Part shown: positions 32,859 through 45,800 of the stretch, one piece after another
Layout: every line of letters begins with the position of its first letter
How positions within the stretch are numbered: the first letter of the stretch is position 1
Assembly: GCA_958298945.1 (NCBI GenBank)
Contig: OY282610.1
Location: 65,469,088-65,533,087, forward strand
Direction of reading: 5' to 3'
DNA from: Atherix ibis
Taxonomy: Eukaryota; Arthropoda; Insecta; Diptera; Athericidae
Length of the DNA stretch: 64,000 bases
Translations under genes and position numbers: made by a program
The notes under the pieces: model-generated
Told to the model about the DNA's origin: nothing
What the model saw: only the letters and a program-made list of their open reading frames with translations
Databases searched by the model: none

Positions 32859-33990
32859 CGATGGAAAAATTGTTGGAATATGATCAACAAATCCATCAAT
32901 TATTCATCGACTGTAAAGCCACTTATGATAGTATAGCTCTATACATCCATTAGACTCTGTGTACACTATATATAAAAAGTGGTAAAGATCTACCGAAAAA
33001 AAAATCTCTACCAAACACGTTAACACTGCGTGCATGTAGAGAAGTTTTTGGTATATCTCTACTCGAAATACGTAGAGTACTTGTAGAATAATTTATGGTA
33101 CGAGTAGATCTCTACCAAACGCTCTACCCGCCGTCTACACTGACTACTCTGACTATACTCGAGCAAAGATATACGGTAGAGCGCGCAACTAAAACTGAAT
33201 ATATGTCAAAATTTGTAAAACCTTCACAGTCTCATGGGTATGCACAAAACTCCATCTGTTTTTTCGCCGTATTAGATCTTGTTTTAATTTTGCAGTTGTA
33301 GTCCAAGTTCCGCCATGATTTTCAGTTTTTTGTTATGTGGCAGGATTGCTGTTTGAGAGTTTAAATTGAAATAGAAATAAGGTAGGTGAATATATTATTT
33401 GTAGTATTATTAAAATAATAAATTTTTAATTGGTTAATTTGGACGAAATTCTTCAATTTTTGACACAATTTGTAGATCACTTATCAATTGCCGACGGAAT
33501 TGTGTTCTTATCAATATGTACAGCTCTACGCTTTATTAAGCATGTTGAATAGAATGTAGAGACGATTTAGATAAAAATAACGCTGTACCCAAAAGCGTTT
33601 ATACTACAGAAAAATGTCGCCTAAAAACTCTCGCGTAGAGTCGTTGTAGAGTCCCACAATCTCGCTCAACAAGGCCTTTTCTCGAACTCTGACATGTGCG
33701 AGAGGAAGAATAAAACTAGATTAAATACTTTCAAAGCCATTTAACATCTATTTCGATGCGTTCTCTTTCACCTGACACTAGAAAAAGTAATTTGTGATTC
33801 AGGGATAAGCATAAAGGGTAGCATCTTTATTAAGTCTGTCCACCATTTAGAAAAGGCTGACAACATTTGGATTAAGTGTCGATCAGAAAGTGGTGTACGA
33901 GAAATTTTTATCAAGATTGAGTCGGTTGCAAAAAATCTTGGGCTTCATCATTTAATTGTCTAAGTATGGGACAGCGGATCAACACCAGAC
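32859..33990 (+). mobile_element. RTE-type LINE fragment, interrupted
   Basis: It starts with an RT segment (QQIHQLFIDCKATYDSIA, 32876-32930) and resumes near 33690 with text homologous to the second copy (compare 33693-33790 with 34505-34620). The two parts are separated by unrelated DNA rich in CTCTAC motifs. Many stops. Confidence 0.6.
32985..33665. repeat. Segment with many CTCTAC/GTAGAG motifs in both orientations
   Basis: At least ten hexamers CTCTAC or GTAGAG fall in about 680 bp (for example near 33003, 33036, 33056, 33072, 33108, 33121, 33175, 33515, 33557, 33637 and 33648), dense at the two ends and sparse in the middle. No transposase frame was recognised. It sits inside an RTE fragment, so it is probably a non-autonomous insertion with subterminal repeats. 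Confidence 0.45.
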
Positions 33991-33999
33991 GACTGTCAC

Positions 34000-35433
34000 C
34001 TTGGTATTATCAGTCCCATACTCAAAAAAACGAAAAAAGCAGTCTGCCAGGCGTCATACCTTCGATAAAAGCGATCTGTTCGACGGCATACTTTACCAAA
34101 CGCTTCATCAATTAATGGTCTAAGTTTTGGCACCTTGGCAATTATCAGCCCCATACTCAAAAAAGAAGATATCATCGAGTGTACCAATTAAAGAGGTATT
34201 ATATTGCTGAGTAACATTTATAAGATATTCTCCGCTCTCCTCCTTGGCAGGATAGCTCCATTCCCTCAAAAAATTATTGCCCCATATTAGAGAGACTCCA
34301 CTTTAGGAAATTAGCAATAGATCAGACCGTTTTTTGCTGCAGTCGATGGTAAAACTGTCGGAATATGGCAACAGATCTGCCATCTGTTCATCGAATTAAA
34401 AGCCGCGCTTGTGATGCCGTAGCTAGGGCAAAACTCTGCACATCTTTGGAAGAGTTTGGCATCCCAGGAAAATTAATTATAGCGACTAGGCTGCCTATGA
34501 CTAGTGTGAGAGAAAGAGTTAAAAGCAGCAGAATCACTTTCAGAGCCATTTAACATCCACAATGGTCAAGGAGATGCACTCTCATGTGTTCTCTTTAACC
34601 TGGCGCTAGAAAATGTGATTCAGTACCAGGTTAAAGAATACATACGAAAGTGTGGCTCAGTCGTAAGCATGAGGGGTACTATTCTCATTAAGTCTGCTCA
34701 GCTTTTAGCATACGCCGATAACATCGACATTATGTGTCGATCAGACAGAGCTGTACGAGAAGACTTTATCAAAATTGAGTCGGAGACGAAAAGTATTGGG
34801 ATCCATATAAATTAAGGCGAAACAAAGAACAAGATGACAGCGGCGGCGTCGAAGTAAAAACTTTAGCATTTGTTGCATAGAGATGGTAGATTATAGATTC
34901 GAAAGAGTTAAATCATTTTTCTATTTAGGGTCGAGAGTCGCAGCCGACTTAAGGCCTATTTCATTCAGTCTCAATTATTTCGATCGAAAATTCTGACCAT
35001 AACATCGGAAGGGTGGAAGGGTGCTCATAACACTTCATTATTCAAAAATTTGGGTTCGCAGCAAAAAGCATTGCGAACTATTATCTGCGTTCAAGAGGAG
35101 GATCCTGCCAAGCATTTTTTATACCCTACATGAGGATGGCCAATTGTGGAGCCTTTGTCACGACGAGATCCTGGAAGATTACCGCGACCGCTCAGTTATG
35201 AAATAAATTAGGTTCAATAAGCTGCGGCGGGCTGGATACTTAATCCCTATTGATGGGAAAGATTCTGCCCGGAAAGTCTACGTACGCTCCATTTATGGTT
35301 TCAGAAGTCGAGGTAGCCCTTGCCTTTCGAAGGAGAGACAGCTTGTGCTAGAACGCTGAAAAACATGCTGGGAGTGTTACTAGATTTCTCTGATCCTGCA
35401 AACCTAGACCGGACTCTTGATTGATGATGATGC
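34000..35433 (+). mobile_element. RTE-type LINE fragment with GATGATGATG tail
   Basis: Frames show RT text: RIKSRACDAVARAKLCTSLE, EEFGIPGKLIIATRLPMTSV, YADNIDIMCRS (YADD changed to YADN), SAFKRRILPSIFYTL and ARKVYVRS. The 3' end is GATGATGATG at 35424-35433; short microsatellite tails instead of poly(A) are a mark of RTE elements. The minus-strand element at 53490-55520 is the same family. Confidence 0.75.
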
Positions 35434-36473
35434 ACATGAAATGCCCTCTCCTGTTACTCTATTCTCCTAGAAAAAATGCATAATATTTCCTTCAATATGG
35501 CGTCTTACATTACTCATAAATTTAGCCTAATCAAAAACGGATCAATTCAATTAAGTAAATTATACATTTTTAAAATGTCATCTATAGGCTCAAAAAACAT
35601 GTTTTAGGTTTGTTGTTTACTTGTTGACACTACAAGAATACACAACGCCATATTCCGAACGCATCTCATTATATTTCAAAAAAATTAAAAATGGCGCATT
35701 TGAAAAACAAAACCAACCGTAAAAAAAAAACAAATCAAACAAATTCTTAAATAAATAACTTTAATCAAATTTCATAACTTTTATACCTGTATTTCACTTC
35801 TGTTTTAATTTTTTTTTAATAATATTCGTCTTGAGGTGTATGCATGTGTATATATTTATGTACACGTATGAATGGTAGAAATTGCGGTGCACATAACTGG
35901 CATACCCTTGTACATATACATACACACATTTTTAATAGAATTTTCATTTTTTGAAATTTATCTGCTATTTTTTTGTTATTTGTTCTTTATTTATTTTCTT
36001 ATTTAGTTTGACCATCTTTGAACAATATTCTTATTAGTTTCGTTTCATACAGATTACTTTTTATCAATCAACTCTAAAATATAATTTTTTGTATCGTTTC
36101 TTTTTATTTTTTATTTAAATTTTGTTTCATAAAATTTTATTTTATTTTGAGATTGTTTTTTTTTTTGTTTAAATTTTTTTTTTTTGATTAGTTTATATTA
36201 ATTTATTTTTTTTTTTGAATTATTTTACTTAATTTTCTCTTAATTAACTTAGTAATTTTTTTTTGCGAATTTATATTTCTCGGTGTAATATTTAGTTTTA
36301 ATTCGTTTAATGGATTAGTTTTCACACCATTGCATAGGAATATGGATTTTCGTATTTGTCTATTTTCCGTCCAATTTGATTGTGGAATTTTTGTTGTTTG
36401 TTTTTCTTTTCTTCAATTTCTTGTTAGTTATTCTTATGCGGGGTGGGGGGGGGAGGAAGGGGGATATTTATAC
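35434..36473 (-). other. 3' flank and probable 3' UTR of the rapsyn gene
   Basis: Very AT-rich, with long T-runs on the plus strand and a G-run (36441-36463) close to the stop codon, which would be a C-rich stretch in the mRNA. Several AATAAA-like words exist on the minus strand, too many to pick one. Confidence 0.5.
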
Positions 36474-36822
36474 TCAAACAGATGATGTCGCATGACATTC
36501 ACTATCGATTGTAAGACTAGATGCACGTAAGCTAAGCGATGTTAAGGATAAATTACTATTATTTAAACGTCTTGGCAATGAAGATAGTAGTGCGCTTTCT
36601 ATGGTCGAGATCTCATCTCTTAGAATGTTATTTGTTGATGTGTCATTGTTGCCGCTCGGAATCGTACCGATTATATTATTATTTGTTGTTGATCCAGCTA
36701 AGCTTCCACCGCCACCGATCGGATCGTCGCATAAATGTAACCGGGAACTAAGAAGTTTATTACAGGCTGGGCATGCTCGGGAATTTGACTTATCACGACA
36801 GCATAAAATTTCGTGTGCGCAT
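36474..36822 (-). CDS. RAPSN: Rapsyn exon 7 (second half of RING, C-terminal tail)
   Basis: Acceptor TTGTTTTAG before 36822. Its first base completes the Arg codon; CAHEILCC and ACPACNK supply the remaining RING cysteines. A Gly4 and Asn/Thr-rich tail follows, ending CHATSSV and TGA at 36474-36476. Confidence 0.9.
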
Positions 36823-39800
36823 CTAAAACAAACAAAATAAGAAAAAATTTTGGAATTTTATAAATCAATTTCAATTATTTTGAGCTAAAAACAAATGTCA
36901 ACAGAAGAATAAAAGGAGGAAAAAACCTAAACAAGTTACAAAAACCGAATTTACAAAGTAACGGAATTTTTCCAAACTACAAGCATATTATGAGAAACTT
37001 TCGAGTCTCTCCATAGTTGCCAAAAGTATAAGTTTATTCATTTTCTACTTTGGAAAGTACAGTCTCGTAATTTAAAGGCTGTCAATAATATACCAGATGT
37101 ATAAGCTTAAATCCGCTGTTTTGTAAGTGAGCGTATTAAGCTTTTTTTATGAGTTTGACATATATGTCAACATTAATCAGTGCACATTGTCAGCAATTTT
37201 GTACAACAACATATATTTTTCCTTTCGTAATCATGTCTAGTTTTGTGCCAGAAGAAGAGCATATGCGGGAACATCTGCTTTTCTGCTTGAATTTGAAGAA
37301 ATCGGCTGCCGAATCGCATCGAATGCTTATGGACGCCTATGGTGACACTGCTTTATCGGAAACAACGTGCCGAGATTGGTTTGGTCGGTTCAAAGACGGC
37401 AATTTTGAGTTGTGGGACAAGAAGCGTGAAAATCGGCCTAGGAAGGTTCAGGACCATCAATTGCAGGCTCTTTTGGACGAAGACGATACCCAATGCTCGT
37501 GGAGCAATTAGGTATTACTCAACCAGCCATTTTCATGCGTCTGTGAGCCATAGGGAAGATTGAAAGATCGAAAAATGGGTGCCGCATGAATTGAACGATA
37601 GGCAGTTCGAGCGAAGCCAAAACACATGCGAAATCTTGCTCGCCAGACAAAAAAGAAAGTCGTTCCTGCATCGGATTGTAACAGGCGATGGAAAGTGGAT
37701 ATATTTGGAGAATCCTAAACGCAAGAAATCGTGGGTTGATCCCAGCCAACCATCAAAATCTTCCCCAAGACCAAATCGCTTCGGACGGAAGAAGATGCTG
37801 TGCTTTTGGTGGGATCAGGAGGGTATCGTCTACTATAAGATGTTGAAACCTAGTGAATGGTTCTGATGCCCACCGCTACCACCAACGACTGATCAAATTG
37901 CACCGTCCTCTGCGTGAAAAAAGGACGGATTATGACAAGCTGATTTTCCTACCCGACAACGCACCATCGCACACGTCAAAAATGGTCTGAAACTCAACTG
38001 ACCCCACCCCGCTTATTCACCAGACCTGACCCCTTTCGACTACCACCTGTTTTCGTCGATGGGCCATGCGCTCGCTGAGCAAAACTTCGATTCTTACGAA
38101 GACGTCCGAAAATGGCTTGATGAGGTGTTTGCCTCGAAAGAGAAGGAATTTTTTTGGCGTGGTATCCACAAATTGACCGAGAGATAGGAAAAATGTGTAG
38201 CTAGCGAGGGCAAGTACTTTGAATAAATTTGCTTTTGCTTTCTATGAAAAAAACATGTGTTTTTTTGACTAAGCTAGTATTTGTTTAGATTTAAATATGG
38301 TATTTTCTATAATATATAGTTTTTTTCTCTCTAAACAATATCGTAAAATTGTAAAAACTTTCTTTGAAAAGAAATGGTGATTTTAAAGTTTCCACATTTA
38401 TTACTCGGTGGATATATCAATAAGTAAAATTGCCATTTATGGGACTCTGAGAGAATATGGAGAAACCATTGTATCTGCAAAAAGTAACGGTCTGGCGTTT
38501 ATTTCAATCTCCAGATTTTATGGGCCTGTATTACTTTGGAAACGAAAGAAAAGAGACAGTTACCGTCAATTTTTAAGCAATATACTCGTATGATAACTGA
38601 ATTTTTTGGCCTAAAATGAAGATTGTAATTTTGTAATCTATGTAATTTTGGATAAGACAGCTAGTCAAGCGATTTGGCTTTACTGCACGAAAAGCATCTA
38701 GAATGCATAATTTCGGAATTTGGTGATGTGAATTTAATATCGTTGAACTTTTTCTTGTAAAAATAAGCAAAATATATTGTGTACGCAGGCAACCCGCAAA
38801 CTTGAAAGCAGAATCGAGTCCTGAAGAAGTCTTGTGATAATCGTTAAAATGCTGTTATATTTCAGGTTTATGAAAAAAATAATTATTCGAAATCTGAATT
38901 TTAAGTGTTTTTTTTTTATTATTATTGAACTTTATTTTCCGAAGGACATAGCTGATAAATTCATATTTGCATAGTTATTTTAGTCACTTTTTACATTTTG
39001 TTGCTTGGGGCTTTAAGCGGTAAATAAATAGAAGAGGAAAGGTCTAATATATGCACTGAGGAAGCATTTTATTCTGCCACCTGCCGGCGCTAACCAAATT
39101 GTTAGTTAGCTCGGCAGGTGGTAGAATAAAATGCATCGGTAGGTGGCAGAAATTTTTATGGGAAACATTCTCACGTTATATTAGTTGACGTGAGAATGTT
39201 TACCATAAAAATTACCGTGTATGGCAGGTTTTCCTTTTCTGTTATTTTTTAATCTAATGTTTGAAGCATCGATTATATTATAAGTGCATGATGGAAAAAG
39301 TATTGCTTCTCAATCTTACTTACGATAGCAAATAAGCTTTAAAACTGAGGTGATGAACCGTTCTGTTATCAAGGATGCAATTAAAAAAAATAACTCCACT
39401 TTTGAAGAGAGAGAAAAAAATGGAGTCGTATTGCCGGTCACTTTTAAAAAAGAATAAAATACCGATTTTGATTGATGTAAACAAATTTATTCAACAAAAA
39501 AAAAACATTTAAAAAAATCTCCAATTAAATGGTGACCTGTGCAGATTCCAGCAATATTGAAATGAATAAATGATAAATTTTCTTGTTTTAATATTAACCA
39601 TCGATAAAAGTCCTGCCAAGTTAGTGATTAATTTAAATTATATTAGCGATTTTTTTTTATTATCTGGGATTCTTAGAAAAAAAGCCATATAAAATTCAAT
39701 AGTATTCTTAAAGTAGACGAGGGCAGTCTGATAAGTTAGTAATAAATGCAAGAAATTTAGCTGATACCATTGAACCAATATTTTTTTTATACAATAATTT

Positions 39801-42800
39801 CCAACTTTTAAGTTTAGAATAGACTGTGCGTTTATGAAATTAATATTTTGACAAATGGTAACTATTTAATCGCTACCACGCTTTACATCAAAACTATATA
39901 ATTTATAATTGCGGGATTGACAACAGATGGCATAACTGCGGGATTGACAATAGATGGCATAACTTTTACACATGGTTTGTGTTAATAATAACTCATATGG
40001 CATTTTGGAGGTTAAACATCTATCATTCATTCTCGATTAGTCATTGACCGAAATAGTGTAAACAACAAAGTTTTTTTTTGCTTCAAAAATGTCGAATTTC
40101 GTACCAAAAAAGTCCCATTTGCAGGAAGTGTTGATTAACTTCTTCAATTTGAAAAAAAGTGCAGCTGAAGCACATCGATTGCTCACCGAAGCTTATCATG
40201 AATATGTTCCATCGATTTCAACTTGCGAGAGATGGTTTGTGCGGTTCAGAAGTGGTGATTTTGACACGGAAGACAAAGAACGACCAGGTCAGCCAAAAAA
40301 GTTGGAAGATGAAGATTTGGAGGCATTAGTCGACGAAGACTGTTGTCGAACTCAAGAAGAAATTGCAAAATCATTGGGAGTCACTCAAGCAGCTATTTCA
40401 AAACGTTTGAAAGCAGCAGGATTCATCTAGAAGCAAGGAAATTGGGTCCCATATGAATTGAAGCCGAGAGACGTTGAAAGGCGATTTTGCATGTCCAAAA
40501 TGCTAATTGAACGGCAGAAAAAGAAGTCGTTTTTGAATCGAATCATTACTGGCGACGAAAAATGGATTCATTACGATAACCCAAAGCGCAAAAAATCGTA
40601 TGTAAAGCCCGGCCAACCAGCCAAATCAACGCCAAAGCCAAGGTAATGCTCTGTATTTGGTGGGATCAGAAGGGTGTGATCTATTATGAGCTATTAAAAT
40701 CGGCCCAGACGATCACAGGCGACCTCTACCGAACACAATTAATCCGTTTGAAGCGAGCATTGGCCGAAAAACGCCCGGAATATGCGACCAGACACGAAGC
40801 CATAATTTTCCATCATGACAACGCTCGGCCTCATGTTGCAAGACCGGTTAAAAATTATTTAGAAAACCGTGGCTGGGAAGTTTTGCATCACCCGCCTTTA
40901 TAGCCCAGACCTTGCCCCGTCCAACTACCATTTGTTTAGATCCATGCAAAATGCCCTCACCGAAATACGCTTCACTTCAGAACAAGGCATCAAAAATTGG
41001 CTCGATTCATTCTTGGCCTCAAAACCGCAGCAGTTTTTTTGGCGCGGAATCCATATGTTGCCAGAAAGATGGGAAAAAGTAGTGGCTTCCGATGGACAAT
41101 ACTTTGAATAAAATATATTGTAACAATTTTTCAAAATAAACACTCAAAGTTTGCCAAAATACCCGCATTTTTAAGTTATACACGCAATCTAATTTATAAA
41201 AAAGTGATAATCAAATAAGTAGGACAAATCGTCCTATAGGCCTAATATAAAATGTCGTAAACATTTATTCATTAGTTTAGTTTTGACAGCCATTGAAACC
41301 AGACAAGATTTGTGTTTTTTATTGATATGGAAAAAATTGAATTTCGTTTGTAACAAAATAATATCTGAAACCAAAAATAAGCTTGAAAAGTTTTATAGAA
41401 ACTCTCAACTATCGTATAGAATGATACGTAAGTGGTTTATTGAGCACCCAGGATGTCCAGTTTATATTACCATTGACAAAATGATTAATGAACTATAATA
41501 TATGATATTATTTTAAAATACCATTGAGTGTAAGTGCAAATATCTTAAAAATGTTGCGTATGACAAAAGTATCTCATGTTTGCTGATACCTGACCAAAAA
41601 CATGTTTGTATAACGGCTTTAATAGAGTGTTTGGATATTTTTAAGCATAATCCAAGTGAAGTTTTTTCGCATCCTCCATATTCGCGAGACTTAGCATCCA
41701 GCGATCATTTCCTATTTCCGAATATGAAAAATTGGCTCGGTGGAAAGAAATTTGGCTCAATCGATAAAGTGATTGTTGAACTAAATGCCTGTTTTAAAGA
41801 GTTCGATCATATTTTTTAGATGGGACATAGAGAATAGATATTCAAACTAAAATAGTATACTCGTATTGAAAAAAAAAAAATGAAGTTTACACAAAAAATG
41901 CGTTGTTCTCATCAAGGCCAGGTATTAATCATACTACTCTAGTACAAATGACAGCAAATCATTTTTTAGCAAGAAAATTAATAAGAATTTTTCAATTATG
42001 GCCACAGTAGCTTTTTTAAAATTCAGTTCCGTCTCATATCTAACGGTTGCTCAGTCTTAAACTCTTCTCAACAGTTAAACATTTTCTTTTTTAGAAACCT
42101 GTATTTTAAAGATGGAATATCTTCACTAAGGCCGACTATTAAAAAAAAATAGACTCACAAGTATAATTTTTGACTAGTAGTATGGGCTTTTTATTATACT
42201 GTGTGAGAGCATTCCGATGTTTTGCGATCTCATTTTGATAATAACTGGGTTATACTATTATATATTGACCATAGTTTTTTTACACTTTAATTGAATTTCG
42301 ATAAAAAGCTTAAAAATTGAGTAATTCCTCAATTTTTAAGCTTTTTATTGAAATTTAAATAAAGTGTAAAAAACAAGTTGTTACAAATATTGATTGTATA
42401 ATTGACGGGTACGTTCAATAATAAGAAAAATAATAAACCTACGATAATGTTAATAAGTAATAAACACTACCGCCAGCCTACGCCTATGCCAAAGCGTAAC
42501 CCAAACTCAATTGCAATTAATTCGAAACTATTTTAACTTGAGTATGAATTTAAATAAATTATTTACCTGGCATGCAAAATATGTGCACATGGCAGTGCTT
42601 CGAGTGAGTCACTTTCTATGCCAAATACCTCACCGCAGGCTCCACAGTTCAATCCAAGCGCTGCTTCAGTTTGTGTCGCTAGTCGCATATGCATTTTGTA
42701 TTGTTCCTCATCCCCCAATGCCCGATATATTAGAGCTAAGCGATTTCTTATCTTTCTTACAAGTAACTTAAAAAAATATTTTTAAGAATTTTTATTAGGA

Positions 42801-45800
42801 TTTTTATTTTAATGTAATTGGTTATTAGTTTTTTTTTTAAATTTATTTAAAATTTCCTGTACATACTTTAGCGCCAATCGAACTTGCAACCTCTAAGAGT
42901 CGAGTATTAAATTCTAAGGGCCGACAATTACAAATTTTCTGCTGGAGACGTAAAGCTTCAAGACATCTAGCGGCACCATCCATTGCTTCCATTTGAGCCA
43001 TTCGGTCACCCAATGATGCTGCTGTTCCCATCGATAGCTCATATTGACGAAATGCACGCTATTCAATTGGCAAAAATAAAAACTTTCAAATTTTATTTTC
43101 ACCAGGAAGGATTTTTATTATTATTGACACTGTACGACGTACTGCACTATCGACAACTCGACGCGGTTTTTGACTTCAGCTAAAATGTTTTTCATTTTTA
43201 TTTGGAAGCTTCCTTAAACATATGCCAGGCGTCGCAGAAAAAAAACGCCACGAGAAAAAACTTAATTAGTAATATTGACAGTTTTTTTTAAAATTTGTGG
43301 AGTAAATAGTTTGTTTAAGGAAATCAAATAAAGGACTTGGAAATGAAATTTCTGGATAAGATGGCATTCGCTTGTATATTCGAGATTGTAACATGAACGT
43401 CACAGAATTGGCAAGTGGGACGAGGGTGGTGTCCAAATAGGAAGTCATGGATGAGAGCAGAATGACGAATCCGAACTCTGAGCAGCTTTTGGTTTCAAAA
43501 TTCCAGTAAGTTTGTTGAGTAGACTGATGTATTGGTAGTACCCCAATAAGTTGTAAAAAGTTTAACTCATTGTCTACGAGAGGCCATTTTGTGGGCAACC
43601 AAGGTAAATTACGGATTATTGTGACCACTGAACGTAGGAGGGTTTTGCATGCGACCTCTTCCGCGCACATACACTATTGCCCAAAATATCCACATGTCTC
43701 GGAATCGAGCACTACTCAACTTTTTAACTTGCCTATTATTTAGCAATTTCTATCGAATGTTGTTGAGAACTGAGTCATTTGATGCGACACGAATATGGTT
43801 TCAAGAGCGGTAATTAACTCATGAATTACGTGCAAAAATTAAATGCCAAAACAGTTTAGTTGGAGTCAATTGTTGTATGTGATTTGCATCTTGCAGCGGT
43901 TACAGTTTCGATTATAATAATTTGCAAACTTGTCTATTTGTACAACAGTTACAGTTTTAATTAAAAGATGAAAGAAATATTCATTATTTATTTTAGATCA
44001 TTATGATTTTTATCGATTTCATTCAAAAAATCAAACCGAAATTAAGCTTCAAGCAATCAATAAATTGTATTAAATGAAGCAGAATTTTTTTTTTCAAAAG
44101 TTTCTTTAATTAAATCATAAAAATTTATTTTTACCAAGTAACCAGAAATTTTGTTGAATTTAAAAAATATAAAAGAAAAAATTCAATTTTTAATTGATAT
44201 GAGAGAAAAAAATATTCAAACGAACAGCGATATCCATTTTTTTTCGATAAATATCGCCCATAATTCGTATGCTGCGTGTGTAGGTGGCTTGGTCGCCAGA
44301 TATCAGCGAAAGTCGGGTTGCTTCCTAAAAATTAATTAGAAAAAAATCAAAAGCGTTTAAAATATTTCAGTGAGAAAGAAGTGGATATTACCGTGCAGTA
44401 ATCGTGTGCATCGCCAAGATCTCCCTGTTTTCGTAAAGCAGCTGCCATTCGTAATAGTGCAGCTCTATGATGGGATGAATTTAAATCGCCTAATTGTAAC
44501 GATCTAGATAGATCGTATGCTTTAGCAGCATATCTAGCACTTTTTTCATTATCCTGCAATCGGCCGAATATCTCCGATAGTGCTACGTAAACTTGTAACT
44601 CTAAGGATGGATCACCGATTGAGGTAGCAATTTTGTGAGCACCTTGCAAACCTTCTAGTGCCCTAGAAAAACCACCCATTTCCAAGTAAACCTTGGCAAC
44701 CGTTAGATTGACTAAACCTCCTGTACGGCACTGAGTACCACATTCATTATACAACGAATGCCTTGCATAACTGAGCGCCCTCTCCAATCCCCCGAGACGT
44801 TCATGTGCTCTTGCCAGATTGAGATAGGATTCAGCTCGCATTGTCGGCGAGTCCAGCTCCTCCGATATCCCTAATTGGCGATGCCCATATTCGATAGCCT
44901 CCCGATACTTTCCCCAATCCATCTGTGCCTGGTACAAGTATCCCAACAGTGTGAAGCGATCTTCCCGCTTGTTTGTAGCTTTCAAAGCACTCCGCCATAC
45001 ACGAACCGCACCGCTGTGATTGTGCTGTTCATACAAACGCAGACCGCGCTCAATCTACAATATATAGAAATAAAAATCAGTAAAATAATTAACATATTGC
45101 CCTTACAAAATAAACGATCAAAATTTATAAAGAGCAATAAATAATACAATAAAACCTTTCGTTTGGCCAAATATTGTTTAAAGCTTCTTTGGCACGTCAA
45201 AAAGCAATCGAAAACGGAATTTCTTGACTTTGTAAAATTATGCCGTGTCCATAATGATCCTCCATCCGGACTTGACCCGTATCCAGCAAGCCTAGAATAG
45301 CTGTCATCCAATTGACAGAGATCTGCAATTTTTCCATTAATGAAATTATTAAGTTTATTCAAATTTTAGGTAATTATAAAAAAACATTTTATAAATTTTT
45401 TCTAGAAATTTTTAAATTTAAAAAAAAGTACTTCTTCTCCGTTTAAGATTTATCGAATTTTAATAGTCGACTTTGCTAAAATACGATGTTTGTATGATTA
45501 ATACCTGATCTTGATAAGAAAAATAAATTTTTTCAATGGATCGATACACTTATTCGAACGTTTGTCTTTTTTTTATATCTCATCTAAAAAATACGAGGTC
45601 TTTATCAAGCATGGCCTTATTTGAAGCAATTCTTTTTCCGTCGAGATATTTCTTCTTATTCGGAAATAGTAAATAATCGATGTGAGCTAAATCTGGCGGA
45701 TATGATGGATACTTAAGCAATTCGTATCCTAACGCATGGAAGAATTTGTTTATTGTCTTGATGAAAGAGAATTTTTGTCTACACCAAATGCGAACATTTT

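Larger units (their letters stand above)
39910..41187 (+). mobile_element. mariner, mauritiana-like (sister of 21642-22791)
   Basis: The right end matches the sister copy (CCCGCATTTTTAAGTTATAC). The left end has lost the outermost bases: a 27-bp unit TGCGGGATTGACAA...GGCATAAC stands there twice (39910-39936, 39937-39963). Flanking TA cannot be fixed on the left. Confidence 0.85.
36823..42566 (-). other. Rapsyn last intron (5.7 kb), TE-filled
   Basis: Holds two mariners (37093-38270 and 39910-41187), two transposase remnants (38400-38600, 41280-41840), and three hairpins. The rest (36823-37092, 38601-39060, 39215-39909, 41841-42275) is AT-rich without recognised features. Confidence 0.8.

Noticed and set aside
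36539..36840. Plus-strand frames (70 and 79 codons) with HRHRSDRRINVTGN-like text
   Set aside because: Antisense of rapsyn exon 7, which has the RING cysteines and correct splice signals.
39064..39212. CRISPR-like or rho-independent terminator interpretation of the hairpins
   Set aside because: The genome is clearly eukaryotic with introns and fly retroelements; no repeat-spacer pattern or U-tract logic applies.
44875..45362. Overlapping plus/minus small ORFs near 45 kb as separate genes
   Set aside because: The minus frames are rapsyn exons 3 and 4 read through the intron; the plus frame is antisense.
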